A DNA stretch of 64,000 nucleotides from an uncultured Clostridia bacterium (GTDB taxonomy: Bacteria > Bacillota > Clostridia > Oscillospirales > Ruminococcaceae): assembly GCA_947625735.1 (NCBI GenBank), contig CANQPL010000008.1, positions 32,588 through 96,587 of the forward strand, given 5' to 3'. This document shows positions 1-9,450 of this stretch, one piece after another. A model generated the notes under the pieces. It was not told the DNA's origin, made no database searches, and saw only the letters and a list, made by a program, of their open reading frames with translations. The position numbers and the translations under genes were made by a program. Numbering within the stretch: position 1 is the stretch's first letter; the number at the start of each line of letters is the position of its first letter.

Positions 1-480
1 GAGCTTTGCTATCTCCTCCCTCAGCTCATGGATATTGGTCTTATTTTTTGCACTGACGAGAAATCTTCCCTCGGGAGGAGTGTCCGTAAGATCACACTTA
101 TTTCCGACAATGATGTACGGGATATTTTTTTCCTTGAACAGTTTAATAAGCTGATTTTCACATTCCCCCAGCTCTCGGGTACTGTCGGTCACCAGCACAG
201 CGCAGTCCACACGGTTGAGGACCTGAGAGGTTTTTCTCACTCTGAGTTCCCCCAGCTCTCCCTCATCGTCAAAGCCCGGAGTATCAATGATGACAACAGG
301 TCCCAATGGAAGAAGCTCCATTGCCTTTGTTACAGGATCGGTAGTGGTACCGGGCTTGTCGGATACGACTGCCAGTTCCTGATTTGTCACGGCATTTACA
401 AGGCTGGATTTTCCCGCATTTCTTCTGCCGAAAAATCCGATATGCACTCTTTCCGAGGACGGTGTTTCATTAAGTCCCAT
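1..480 (-). CDS. hydF: [FeFe]-hydrogenase H-cluster maturation GTPase HydF (N-terminal part; runs off window)
   Basis: The minus strand is open from an ATG at 480 to the window edge, giving about 160 residues of a protein normally near 400. It starts MGLNETPSSERVHIGFFGRR and has a P-loop GRRNAGKSS at residues 18-26, a GTTTDPV switch (44-50), DTPG (66-69) and NKCD. The TTTDPVTKAMELLPLGPVVI stretch is characteristic of HydF among small GTPases. HydF is the cytoplasmic GTPase and Fe-S scaffold on which HydE and HydG build the 2Fe subcluster before transfer to HydA. The C-terminal dimerisation and cluster-binding domains lie outside the window. GGAG precedes the ATG. The hydrogenase-system regulator at 1796-2041 on the same strand fits a hydrogenase locus. 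Confidence 0.93.
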   Translation of the reverse strand, partial: MGLNETPSSERVHIGFFGRRNAGKSSLVNAVTNQELAVVSDKPGTTTDPVTKAMELLPLGPVVIIDTPGFDDEGELGELRVRKTSQVLNRVDCAVLVTDSTRELGECENQLIKLFKEKNIPYIIVGNKCDLTDTPPEGRFLVSAKNKTNIHELREEIAKL

Positions 481-618
481 ACGATCATCTCCATTTTAAA
501 AATAAAAAGCAGCCCGATCCTAAAAAAAGAACCTGACTGCCGTTTAGATGTAAACTGCTGATAAACTTTCGCCTTAAACTGCTTTTCGGCGTCAGGAAAT
601 CGTTATTAAATTGTAAAA

Positions 619-795
619 TCAATATGTCTCCACGACTTTATATCCTATATAATTGTTAACACAAGATCCTGACATAAATGCATCGAGGTGAGCATCAAGG
701 TTATACCATTTTCCGTTTAACTCTATCTGACACCAAAAATGCTGCTGTCCCGAATCACGCAGGACACGAATGACCCTGATATCAAAGCCTGTGTA
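619..795 (-). pseudogene. C-terminal remnant of a transglutaminase-like protein
   Basis: In one minus-strand frame, 59 codons are open with no start codon and with a TAA just upstream (796-798). The end reads HFWCQIELNGKWYNLDAHLD and finishes ...NNYIGYKVVETY. The H-FWCQIELNGKWYNLDA pattern matches the region of the catalytic His and Asp in transglutaminase-like (Transglut_core) proteins, where the motif is roughly H-W-n-x-v-x-GkWY-x-lD. No N-terminal Cys-containing half is found upstream; the 796-976 stretch is AT-rich and shows nothing else. Best read as a decayed 3' fragment, possibly once part of a secreted protein like its neighbour at 977-1678. Confidence 0.6.
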
Positions 796-976
796 TTACA
801 ATATATAACACTTCTATACACTGCTATACTATAACATTAACCGCAAAGGTAAAAAATTTCCGATGTTCATAATAATTTTAAATTTTATCACGGTTGGTAA
901 ATTTACGGAAATTCTTTTGCAGAACCCATCACATTATTACATATAAGGGCGTATTAACATACTTTAGCTTGATGAT

Positions 977-1678
977 CTAACTTATTGTGAAATAAGCATA
1001 ATATATTTTATCCTCCAACTTATTGTCAGTTCGTTTGCTTATCTCCTTACAGATACGATATCTGCCTTCAGGAAGAACTCCGTATAAATTCTCCCACTGA
1101 TATACATTCTCATTTTTCCCAACATTAAAGACGTATGCAATATCTGCCCACAAAATATCATCTCTTTTAAGCGGCAGTGGCTGCCACTTATTTTCTGAAT
1201 ATTCTTCGATGGTGAAAGGAACGCCATATATAAACTCATCATTATAGCTGTCCTCGCTTATCGTTGTAATGACTGTTAATCCTGTTTTTGAAATATTTGC
1301 AGTTTCGACTTTAATATTCCATTCGTCTTGAATTAGCTTTCCGCTTTGATCAAATTCATACTCTGTTCCTGCTATTGTTACCTTACCTATTGCAGCATAA
1401 CCGTCATTTGTAAGATAATATTGTTTTACACCATTCTGAGCTAACCAACAGTTACTTAGCTTTTTACCATTTTTATAATAAAATCGCTTGTTTGACTTTA
1501 CTTTTATCGTCCACCCTGTATACAATTTCAAATTACCGTTTTCCTGTTCAATATATTTTAAACCATTCTTTTCAGTCAAAGTTGCCGCTGAGATATTAAC
1601 AGGAAAGAGAATAAGCACTAATAACAATGCCAAAAAGGCAGAAAGCAGCTTACCGGCAGTATCATTGTAAATTTTCAT
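977..1678 (-). CDS. secreted protein with cell-wall-binding (YG) repeats and an Ig-like C-terminal domain
   Basis: The chosen start (ATG at 1678) sits behind a strong TTTGGGAGGTAT site; an upstream in-frame ATG at 1738 lacks one. The protein (233 aa) begins MKIYND followed by a hydrophobic segment (LLSAFLALLLVLILFPVNIS) ending in an AAT-like signal-peptidase site. Residues about 40-125 hold aromatic/Gly repeats of the choline-/glucan-binding type (LYTGWTIKV..NKRFYYKNGKKL, then YLTNDGYAAIGKV). The last 90 residues (GVPFTIEEYSENKWQPLP ... LPEGRYRICKEI) resemble the small Ig-like domain found in bacterial secreted proteins and BlaR-like sensors. It is probably attached noncovalently to the wall. 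Its partner and substrate are unknown. Confidence 0.7.
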   Translation of the reverse strand: MKIYNDTAGKLLSAFLALLLVLILFPVNISAATLTEKNGLKYIEQENGNLKLYTGWTIKVKSNKRFYYKNGKKLSNCWLAQNGVKQYYLTNDGYAAIGKVTIAGTEYEFDQSGKLIQDEWNIKVETANISKTGLTVITTISEDSYNDEFIYGVPFTIEEYSENKWQPLPLKRDDILWADIAYVFNVGKNENVYQWENLYGVLPEGRYRICKEISKRTDNKLEDKIYYAYFTIS

Positions 1679-1795
1679 AATATACCTCCCAAAATTATTC
1701 AGAGGTCTTAGGAGTAAAATAAGTTTTGAAGCGAACAAACAGGGATTGCATCAAGAAAAAATCTTTTCTTGATGCCGTGACTGCGGATATGCGGA

Positions 1796-2041
1796 TCATA
1801 CTGCGGAATATACCGTTTTTGCGGAAACTCCGTCCAGCTTACCGATCTTGCCTGCCAATGTATTTATATCGTCCTGAGTTGCGTCAATAGCAATGCTTAT
1901 GATATTCACGCCCTTGCTCCTGTAGGGAACGCCCATACGTCCGATAATGCTGCTGCTGTACTCATGAAGAATATTATTGACTTCATTTACAGATCCGTTG
2001 TTTTCAACGATAATTGCAATAACTGCTACTCTTGTTTCCAT
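1796..2041 (-). CDS. TM1266-type iron-only hydrogenase system putative regulator
   Basis: An 81-residue protein starting METRVAVIAIIVEN (ATG 2041, preceded by GAAAGGA). It matches the short ferredoxin-like (ACT/NikR-C fold) proteins of the TM1266 family, with the typical features E-x-R-VAVI-x-I-V, LHEYSSSIIGRMGVPYR and GVNIISI-x-ID near the middle and a terminal LGKLDGVSAKTVYS-like stretch. Members are encoded with HydE, HydF and HydG and are proposed to regulate [FeFe]-hydrogenase maturation; the mechanism is not established. hydF lies about 1.3 kb downstream on the same strand, separated by a decayed gene and a secreted protein, so the original hydrogenase cluster appears to have been interrupted. 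Confidence 0.85.
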   Translation of the reverse strand: METRVAVIAIIVENNGSVNEVNNILHEYSSSIIGRMGVPYRSKGVNIISIAIDATQDDINTLAGKIGKLDGVSAKTVYSAV

Positions 2042-2159
2042 AAAAACCGATCCTTTCAAATTAAAGCTTTGTAATATTTTACCACTTTTTAAGGATAAAA
2101 TCAATAGTCATAATGCTTGAATCTCAAAGATTTTCTCTGTAAAAAATGCCAAACAATTT

Positions 2160-2717
2160 TTACCAATAATCTTCACAGTTATTTATAAGCTCTTTTACCT
2201 CGGGATTATCGTAAAGACCCAGATCGAAAAGCCTGTCCGCCTGCCGCTTTGTGACCTTGCCTGTCTGGGAATAAACAAACTGACCGTGTTCTCTTTCGGT
2301 GCCGTCCCATGAATCTATTATTTTAAGCCAACCCGCCTTGCCCAATGCCCTTTCGGGGAGCTTTGCACCCGGGCAGAATTTTGCAGCAAGCATTTTTGCC
2401 GCCTTTGTATGTCCCGTGTAATCGCAGGAGTAAGTATCGCCGTCGGGGGACATCCAGCCCAGCTTAAAGGTATCCTGATTCTTGAAATACATCTTTTCAA
2501 GGGGCAGAGGACATTCCTTATCAGATTCGATGATCTCCACAAAATTATAGTCGCTGTCGGAAAACTTAAAGTATCCGCCGTTGCCGTCAAGCACCACAGG
2601 GAGCTTATCCTCGGTGATAAGGTTTGAAAAAACGGTACCGGAAAGCTGTTCGAGACTATCTATATATTCACAGTAATAATAGCCTGTTTTGGCTTTATAT
2701 ATTGCAAATTTTTTCAT
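2160..2717 (-). CDS. hypothetical cytoplasmic protein
   Basis: A 185-residue protein beginning MKKFAIYKAKTGYYYCEYID. No signal peptide, membrane segment or recognised domain is visible. It is rich in aromatic and acidic residues. The middle part, GWMSPDGDTYSCDYTGHTKAAKMLA, reads like a short domain that matches item metadata rather than an enzyme core, and the C-terminus is acidic (NNCEDYW). A ribosome site (GAGGGTAGC) lies just upstream of the ATG. It stands alone between the hydrogenase regulator and a membrane protein. I do not recognise the family. Confidence 0.6.
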   Translation of the reverse strand: MKKFAIYKAKTGYYYCEYIDSLEQLSGTVFSNLITEDKLPVVLDGNGGYFKFSDSDYNFVEIIESDKECPLPLEKMYFKNQDTFKLGWMSPDGDTYSCDYTGHTKAAKMLAAKFCPGAKLPERALGKAGWLKIIDSWDGTEREHGQFVYSQTGKVTKRQADRLFDLGLYDNPEVKELINNCEDYW

Positions 2718-2874
2718 AAAGCTACCCTCTGTTCCGGTTGATATTTCAGCACAAACGCTACACCCTATTTACATTATAACACACTTACTTTGAATTTGCA
2801 AGTGTTATTTTATTAAAACAAATAATTTTTAACAAATAATCTCAATATGGATCCCTGATGTTTTGAGCAGGTAC

Positions 2875-3438
2875 TCATTTTTTAGTCTTTTTCCCATAAA
2901 GCAGCAATGCTTTTATGTCTACCTCACGCAGGGTGCATTTATAGGTCAGGATTATCACTGCGGGAGAAATAAGAGTCAGCAGAAAAAGTCCGCCAAAGCC
3001 TGCCCATGAAAGATCGGCAATAGTCCTTCCTTCGGTAAAAAGGTCGATCCACGCAAGTGACTGGATATTTATAAGCGCATAGTATCTGAAAATATCCCCT
3101 ATAAGACCCAGCTTTGACAGCAGCAGGGCAATGAGCAGCAGATACTGCGGCAGCGGCGCAGTCAGAGCTATCTTGAACGGCATTTTCGGATCATCTGAAA
3201 CGTCATGATACCTGATAAGATTTCTGTCCCGCACGGCACAGTTATATGTGAAATTAAACAGCAGTCCGTTCATGATAATAACTGCGGAAAAGGCAGTAAA
3301 GATCTTTACCGCCATAAATCTCGTCATTATCACAAGCATACACATGGTGTATATCACACAGATAAAATCTCCTCCCAGCCACCACAGTATCCCCTTTACT
3401 GCTCTTTTGTAAAATTTTTCACGGGTCTCGGCTCTCAT
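2875..3438 (-). CDS. integral membrane protein of unknown function
   Basis: With the ATG at 3438 (GGAGATAT upstream) the product has 187 residues. It has a short basic N-terminus (MRAETREKFYKRAVKG) and four or five hydrophobic segments: about residues 17-35, 42-60, 95-115 and 145-168. It ends in a basic tail (YGKKTKK). There is no signal peptide and no catalytic motif. The longer upstream reading has no ribosome site and is low-complexity, so I do not use it. Family not recognised. Confidence 0.6.
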   Translation of the reverse strand: MRAETREKFYKRAVKGILWWLGGDFICVIYTMCMLVIMTRFMAVKIFTAFSAVIIMNGLLFNFTYNCAVRDRNLIRYHDVSDDPKMPFKIALTAPLPQYLLLIALLLSKLGLIGDIFRYYALINIQSLAWIDLFTEGRTIADLSWAGFGGLFLLTLISPAVIILTYKCTLREVDIKALLLYGKKTKK

Positions 3439-3590
3439 TACGGATATCTCCTTTGAACATATGATATTATAATTATACAGCAGATTTTTCAAAATTTCAA
3501 GTATTTTTCCATAAATAATAATGTATCTGCGTAATATAATATTACTGTCGGGGAAAAAGCCCCGGCAAAACGGACAAGAGGATAATGAAA

Positions 3591-4016
3591 ATGGATCGTT
3601 ATGACCTTCAGAACAGCTTATATCAGAATGCCGCAATGGGAATTACGGCACTGCGACAGATAATACCGGCAGTCAAGGATCATAATATGAAAAACATTCT
3701 TATCAAGCAGTATAACGGATACAAAAAGCAGACAGAAATCACTGCGGAGCAGATGAAAGCCGAAAATACGGTTCCCTCATTTCCGCCGCTCAGTTCAAGA
3801 CTTATGACAAAGGCAATGGTGACCATGCAGGTCAAACGGGATAACAGCAATAAAAATGTGGCGAGAATGCTTATTAAGGGAACCAATACGGGAATTATGG
3901 ATCTTACGGAGACGCTCAACAGAACAAAATGCGATTCTCCCGAGGCGATACTATCGGCAAAGAATTATCTTCGTCGTGAACAGAAGTATATCGACAGCCT
4001 CAAACCTTATCTTTGA
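3591..4016 (+). CDS. hypothetical helical protein (possible ferritin-like or spore-coat-like four-helix fold)
   Basis: The ATG at 3591 is 8 bases after AAGAGGA; the alternative ATG two codons earlier is too close to that site. The 141-residue product is almost wholly helical, with amphipathic segments (NAAMGITALRQIIPAV, KNILIKQYNGYKKQTEITAE, NVARMLIKGTNTGIMDLTET, AKNYLRREQKYIDSLKPY). This resembles the DUF2383/DUF4142-like four-helix bundles, but no metal-ligand set is evident, so the fold is inference. A GGGG-N6-CCCC hairpin (3550-3563) lies in the leader. The gene ends at a strong bidirectional terminator. Confidence 0.6.
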   Translation: MDRYDLQNSLYQNAAMGITALRQIIPAVKDHNMKNILIKQYNGYKKQTEITAEQMKAENTVPSFPPLSSRLMTKAMVTMQVKRDNSNKNVARMLIKGTNTGIMDLTETLNRTKCDSPEAILSAKNYLRREQKYIDSLKPYL

Positions 4017-4033
4017 TACCTCCGCTTAAAACG

Positions 4034-4066
4034 AAATGTCACGGGAGTTTTTCCCGTGACATTTTT
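4034..4066. terminator. bidirectional intrinsic terminator
   Basis: A 13-bp perfect stem (AAATGTCACGGGA / TCCCGTGACATTT) with a 5-base loop is followed by a T-run on the plus strand and has A residues on the other side. It separates the converging genes at 3591-4016 (+) and 4067-4735 (-). Confidence 0.9.
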
Positions 4067-4735
4067 TTAAAATTTTCTCTTACATTCAACGACTTTGCCG
4101 AAAATACGGACTCTTGCACATTCCTCTCCCTTGAATATACGCGGAGGGTAGTAGGGATTTTCGCTTCTGAGTTCTATTCTTCCCTTAGACATAAAAATTT
4201 TTTTTACCACACCGTCCTCATCGTCAATGATAACCACAGCATAGGTGCCGCTGTCCACAATATCCTGACAGCGCACAAGAACAAGATCGTCCTCCATTAT
4301 AAGAGGAGACATGGAATCTCCCTTTACACGAAGATATACATAATCATGACCGCTTTTTACATCATCAGCAGACGCATATTCATAGCCCTCTATATCCTGT
4401 TCGGCATGGCAGGCAAGTCCTGCCGCAACTCTCCCTATTATAGGGATCTGGATGCTTGACTGAATATCCTCATCAGCAGGAAAGATATTGTCGGGAAGAG
4501 GTCTGATATCTTCGGTGCTTCCAACCGTTGAGGCGTAATCAAGGTCAAGTGCCTCGCAAATGGCTTTGAGTACGGGGAGCTTGGCTCTTTTGATATAACC
4601 TGTTTCATATCTCTGTATAGTGGACGCAGCAACTCCTATACGATCGGCAAGCTCAGCCAGTGTGAGTCTCAGCTCAATTCTTCTGCTTTTGATCCTGTTC
4701 CCCACAAGATACTTATCAAAATATACCTGATCCAT
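4067..4735 (-). CDS. XRE-family repressor with LexA/CI-type S24 self-cleavage domain
   Basis: The 222-residue product starts MDQVYFDKYLVGNRIK (ATG 4735, AAAGGG upstream). Residues 12-66 form a Cro/CI helix-turn-helix (LTLAELADRIGVAASTIQRY). The C-terminal half is an S24 peptidase: a likely cleavage site Ala-Gly in GRVAAGLACHAE, the nucleophile Ser141 in KGDSMSP, and the general-base Lys178/179 in DGVVKKIF. Such repressors are inactivated by RecA-stimulated self-cleavage after DNA damage, or act as phage-type repressors. No phage genes surround it, so it may be a stand-alone stress regulator. The sequence upstream of its start has inverted repeats that could be an autoregulatory operator. Confidence 0.88.
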   Translation of the reverse strand: MDQVYFDKYLVGNRIKSRRIELRLTLAELADRIGVAASTIQRYETGYIKRAKLPVLKAICEALDLDYASTVGSTEDIRPLPDNIFPADEDIQSSIQIPIIGRVAAGLACHAEQDIEGYEYASADDVKSGHDYVYLRVKGDSMSPLIMEDDLVLVRCQDIVDSGTYAVVIIDDEDGVVKKIFMSKGRIELRSENPYYPPRIFKGEECARVRIFGKVVECKRKF

Positions 4736-4766
4736 TACAGCACCCTTTTCCCAACCGATTTTTATA

Positions 4767-4825
4767 AGACCTCCTGTTATCTGTTGCTTTTTGACATGGT
4801 GCTTCTGCTGTTTCCTCAGAGGTCT
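4767..4825. promoter_or_regulatory. possible operator region of the S24 repressor
   Basis: AGACCTC (4767-4773) and its reverse complement GAGGTCT (4819-4825) flank the region upstream of the repressor start, and the right arm overlaps the short palindrome CCTCAGAGG. Position and symmetry suggest autoregulation. This is inference only; no binding consensus is known for this protein. Confidence 0.3.
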
Positions 4826-4914
4826 GACAAGTAAATTATAGCACATTTGTTTCGCAATTGCAAGAGCTGTAAGAAAATTTTTAAAAATGGACAAAAATAC
4901 AAAATATCTTTTTA

Positions 4915-4950
4915 ATAAAAAATGATCCGACTTTTACAAAAAGCCGGATC
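4915..4950 (-). terminator. intrinsic terminator of the cyclophilin gene
   Basis: GATCCGA (4924-4930) pairs with CCGGATC (4944-4950), with an AAAAGC/TTTT extension inside. On the minus strand the stem is followed by a T-rich run (ATTTTTTATT). It lies directly 3' of the gene at 4965-5444. Confidence 0.75.
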
Positions 4951-4964
4951 GGAAACGACAGAAT

Positions 4965-5444
4965 TTAGTCCGCAAAATAAACTCGTTTCATTTTCTGTTC
5001 CTTGACGGGTCTGTCGCCGTAGGTGGTTCTTGTGGAGGCGATCTCGTCAACAACGTCCATTCCCTCGATCACCTTTCCAAAAGCGGCATAACTGCCGTCC
5101 AGATGAGGAGCGTCCTTGTGCATGATAAAAAACTGTGAACCTGCGCTGTCGGGCATTGAGGAACGAGCCATTGATATAACTCCTCTTACGTGTTTTATAT
5201 CATTCTTAACGCCGTTAGATGCAAATTCTCCCTTAATGCTCCAGCCGGGACCGCCCATACCCGTTCCGTCAGGACAACCGCCCTGTATCATAAAGCCCTC
5301 AATTACCCTATGAAAAATAAGTCCGTCATAAAAGCCCTGTTTTACCAGCTTTTCAAAGTTTTCAACAGTAATGGGTGCCTTGTCGGGATACAGCTCCAGC
5401 TTGATCTGCTTGCCGTTTTCCATTTCAATGATTACCATTTTCAT
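4965..5444 (-). CDS. peptidyl-prolyl cis-trans isomerase, cyclophilin type
   Basis: A 159-residue single-domain cyclophilin without a signal peptide, so cytoplasmic. The family core is complete: APITVENFEKLV, FHRVIEGFMIQGGCPDGTG (catalytic Arg in FHR), the ISMAR and GSQFFIMHKDAPHLDG substrate-binding segments, and AFGKVIEGMDVVDEI. It catalyses proline isomerisation during protein folding. GGAGGT lies 3-4 bases before the ATG at 5444; a second ATG two codons later would be better spaced, so the start may be 5438. It is a single-gene unit with its own terminator. Confidence 0.95.
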   Translation of the reverse strand: MKMVIIEMENGKQIKLELYPDKAPITVENFEKLVKQGFYDGLIFHRVIEGFMIQGGCPDGTGMGGPGWSIKGEFASNGVKNDIKHVRGVISMARSSMPDSAGSQFFIMHKDAPHLDGSYAAFGKVIEGMDVVDEIASTRTTYGDRPVKEQKMKRVYFAD

Positions 5445-5534
5445 ATTACCTCCGTTTTGAAAAATAACATTTAAATTATATCACGTCCGTAAAATATTGT
5501 CAAGAGGGCGTGACGGATTTTTTAATGCTGTCTG

Positions 5535-5999
5535 TCAGGTATCAATTCTTTTCATTTCGGTAAGGACACGATCTCTGTAAATAATATCATTCCGTGCGGT
5601 AAATCCGAGTTTTTCCCAAAAGCTGCTGCCGTCCGTATTATGAGCAAAGACAACAAGCGCCGCCTTATTTATCCCGCATTTTTTCAAAGCAGCCACAGCC
5701 TCCTCTGCAAGCGCTCTGCCTATCCCGTGATTTCTGTAGTCTGGGTGTACGGCAGTATGGTAAATATAACCTCTGCGCCCGTCATTTCCCGCCATGATCG
5801 CACCTATTATACAGCCCGACTCCGTTTCTGCTGCAAAACAGGTATCGGGATTACGTTTCAGAAAACGCATTATCCCCTCTCTTGAATCATCAAGATCGTT
5901 TAACCCCATACCCTTGCAGGACAGCCATAAGGAATAAACGGCATCATAGTCGGATATAAGCATCTTTCTTATCTTACAGCCTGTCGGCTTGCAACTCAT
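5535..5999 (-). CDS. GNAT-family N-acetyltransferase
   Basis: The start MSCKPTGCKIRKM (ATG 5999) is preceded by GGCAGGAGGTGC. The product has 154 residues. The acetyl-CoA-binding motif A is clear in HTAVHPDYRNHGIGRALAEE (R/Q-x-x-G-x-G/A), and the C-terminal motif FWEKLGFTARND is typical of RimI/YhbS-like enzymes. The substrate cannot be told from sequence. Three Cys residues in the N-terminal half are unusual but do not form a recognisable site. Confidence 0.85.
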   Translation of the reverse strand: MSCKPTGCKIRKMLISDYDAVYSLWLSCKGMGLNDLDDSREGIMRFLKRNPDTCFAAETESGCIIGAIMAGNDGRRGYIYHTAVHPDYRNHGIGRALAEEAVAALKKCGINKAALVVFAHNTDGSSFWEKLGFTARNDIIYRDRVLTEMKRIDT

Positions 6000-6065
6000 A
6001 AAAAGCACCTCCTGCCTTACCTGATAAAATACTCCCCCGTACATAAATGCACAGGGGAAAAGAGA

Positions 6066-6809
6066 TCACTCCTCTTCATCGCTTTCGGGCATATCCCAGT
6101 TATGATATACATTCTGAACATCATCATTATCTTCAAGATGCTCAAGAAGCAGTGTCATCTTTTTAATGGATTCCTCATCGGTGAGAGTGGTGTATGTTGA
6201 CGGTATCTGCATTGCTTCTGCTGAAAGAACATTGTAGCCCTTTGCAGTAAGTGCTTCTCTTACAGAACCTACTTCATTTGGCTCAGTTTCTATCTCTATT
6301 TCGTCCTCGTCCATTGTGAAATCAGACGCTCCGCAGTCGAAAATATCCTCCATTACCTTGTCCTCATCAAAGCCGTTATTTTCTGCAATTACGATGCCCT
6401 TTTCACTGAACATGAAGGATACGCAGCCTGTTGTGCCCAGATTGCCGCCGAATTTGTCAAAATAATGACGGATATCTCCCGCAGTGCGATTTTTATTGTC
6501 GGTGAGAGTTTCAACAATAACGGCAACACCGCTGGGACCGTAGCCCTCATAGACATTCGCTTCATAATTTGTCTTGTCCCCGTCCCCCATGGCTTTCTTT
6601 ATTATCCTGTCGATATTGTCGTTGGGAACGTTATTTGATTTTGCCTTGGCAATAAGATCACGGAGCTTTGAATTATTGTTGGGATCCCCTCCCCCCTCCT
6701 TGACGCAGACTGCTATCTCACGTCCTATCTTTGTGAATATTTTCGCCTTAGCGCCGTCAGTAGCTTCTTTTTTTCTTTTGATATTGTTCCATTTTGAATG
6801 ACCTGACAT
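6066..6809 (-). CDS. yebC: YebC/PmpR/TACO1-family protein
   Basis: A 247-residue protein with the invariant start MSGHSKWNNIKRKKEATDGA and the family signatures NNVPNDNIDRIIKKA, YEGYGPSGVAVIVETLTDN, NLGTTGCVSFMF and an acidic C-terminus (MPESDEEE). It was long annotated as a transcription regulator. Recent work on YebC and TACO1 supports a role in translation through stretches such as polyproline. It is full length with a typical start; AAAGGAGAAA precedes the ATG. Confidence 0.96.
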   Translation of the reverse strand: MSGHSKWNNIKRKKEATDGAKAKIFTKIGREIAVCVKEGGGDPNNNSKLRDLIAKAKSNNVPNDNIDRIIKKAMGDGDKTNYEANVYEGYGPSGVAVIVETLTDNKNRTAGDIRHYFDKFGGNLGTTGCVSFMFSEKGIVIAENNGFDEDKVMEDIFDCGASDFTMDEDEIEIETEPNEVGSVREALTAKGYNVLSAEAMQIPSTYTTLTDEESIKKMTLLLEHLEDNDDVQNVYHNWDMPESDEEE

Positions 6810-6841
6810 AAATAATTTCTCCTTTATATTTTCTTACAGAC

Positions 6842-7510
6842 TTAAAATCTGCCGATGAACAACTGATATGCCCTTGTACCGCAGACAATGGGCTTTCCGT
6901 GTCCGGGAAGTATCCTGTCCGGTGCAAGTCTTATGATCTTTTCAATAGACTCTCTTGCCCTTTTGGGGCTTTCTGCTGTCATGGGAAACATGGGAAACGG
7001 TGAATTAAACACTGCATCTCCCGCATAGAGATCGTACCCCGCCGAGCTTTTGCACAGTACACCCAGAGAACCTCTCGTATGACCCTCCAGAGAAATAATT
7101 CTTCCGTCTATGCCGTATTCTGAAAGGCTCATCTCTCCCGTTACGGGATATGTAACATCAAAGGGGTCTGCCGATATATTCTTTGTCTTTGCTGCCTCAA
7201 GCAAATACCCCGACAGGGTGGTGATGTATTTGTGACGGCAGGAATTATCCCTTGAAAGAGGTATATCCCTGCTGCTCATCATAACAGGAGCAGAGCAGAG
7301 CCTTGAAAAATATTCCGCATTCTGTATATGATCCACATGACCGTGAGTCAGGATAATGAGCTTTATCTTGTAATTTAACAGCCACGTTTCAATATGATCC
7401 CGATATTTTTCAAATCCCGTATCAATAAGCACATCGCCCCGCTTTCCCCTGATAACATAGCAGTTGACATTACCGCAGGAGATCATATTAAGATTTTCAT
7501 ACATTATCAT
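6842..7510 (-). CDS. MBL-fold metallo-hydrolase (glyoxalase II-like)
   Basis: A 222-residue protein with the metal-binding motif THGHVDH, then LEGHTRGSLGV, LYAGDAVF and LPGHGKPI, the order expected for the metallo-beta-lactamase fold with two metals. It is smaller than a true glyoxalase II and lacks its C-terminal helical domain, so the substrate is unknown. GGAGGTG lies 7 bases before the ATG at 7510. Its start overlaps the end of the mini-RNase III gene by 14 bases, so the two are probably translationally coupled. Confidence 0.88.
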   Translation of the reverse strand: MIMYENLNMISCGNVNCYVIRGKRGDVLIDTGFEKYRDHIETWLLNYKIKLIILTHGHVDHIQNAEYFSRLCSAPVMMSSRDIPLSRDNSCRHKYITTLSGYLLEAAKTKNISADPFDVTYPVTGEMSLSEYGIDGRIISLEGHTRGSLGVLCKSSAGYDLYAGDAVFNSPFPMFPMTAESPKRARESIEKIIRLAPDRILPGHGKPIVCGTRAYQLFIGRF

Positions 7511-7913
7511 TTGTTTTCACCTCCGTATGCTCCCAGATATAGTCAAAAAGCTCCCTGATACGCTTCTCCTCTCCAAGCAGATAAAGATAACCGAAAAGAG
7601 ATTCCAAAGAGGTTGCCTTGTGATATTCAATAGGATTTGAGCTTTTGGGAATACTTCCCGAATTGCAGGAAGCATTTCTGCCCCGCTTCATGACCGCCGT
7701 TTCCTCCTCGGTGAGCATATCGCCTATAAGCCCGGCGGCTCTTGCCTGATACTCCGCTCTTACCCGTTCCACCGATGCCTTGTGAAGACGTCCCACAGGC
7801 ATATTTGCAGCAAGCACCAGCTTTTCCCTGACAAGCTGACCGTATACCGCATCACCTAAAAAAGCAAGTGTCAGCGGACTGTATTCATTTACCTTTCGCT
7901 TTTCTATTTCGCA
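7497..7913 (-). CDS. mrnC: mini-ribonuclease III (MrnC); start codon not canonical or frame disrupted
   Basis: The open frame encodes the whole family core, including SPLTLAFLGDAVYGQLVRE (catalytic Asp in LGDAVY), GRLHKASVERVRAEYQA, LTEEETAVMKRGRNA and SLESLFGYLYLLGE. It is a dsRNA-binding-domain-less RNase III that matures 23S rRNA ends. The first in-frame ATG (7817) lies after the catalytic Asp, so translation must start earlier. Between the in-frame TGA (7914-7916) and that Asp there is no ATG, GTG or TTG. An ATG with AGAGG upstream sits at 7914, but one base out of frame. Either the start is non-canonical, or there is a +1 shift or sequence error. The end given is the limit of the open frame. 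Confidence 0.82.
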   Translation of the reverse strand, partial: CEIEKRKVNEYSPLTLAFLGDAVYGQLVREKLVLAANMPVGRLHKASVERVRAEYQARAAGLIGDMLTEEETAVMKRGRNASCNSGSIPKSSNPIEYHKATSLESLFGYLYLLGEEKRIRELFDYIWEHTEVKTNDNV

Positions 7914-7993
7914 TCACTGCCTCTCATCTATGCCGAAATTACCGATACTGTCTGTTGAACCACAGAAGCAACAAATATATCCTCCCGTATCTG

Positions 7994-9292
<1,299 letters not shown>

Positions 9293-9387
9293 TCATGAGC
9301 TTACAGCACCGCATATATTTTTATTATACCACTTATTGCAGAGACTTGTCAATAATTTTTTTTCGTGATCGGAATTTTTAAGCATAC

Positions 9388-9416
9388 TTGACAAAATCTG
9401 ACAAATATGTCATAAT
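9388..9416 (+). promoter_or_regulatory. sigma-A promoter for the MGMT gene
   Basis: TTGACA (9388-9393) and CATAAT (9411-9416) are separated by 17 bases, 35 bases upstream of the start at 9451. Confidence 0.7.
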
Positions 9417-9450
9417 AATACTATGCAAGAACAAGAAAAGGCGGGATAAA

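Noticed and set aside
28..561. Open plus-strand frame of 177 codons
   Set aside because: It is the antisense of hydF, whose minus-strand translation has clear GTPase motifs.
4067..4735. Assignment as LexA proper
   Set aside because: The DNA-binding part is an XRE/Cro HTH, not the LexA winged helix, so it is called an S24 repressor only.
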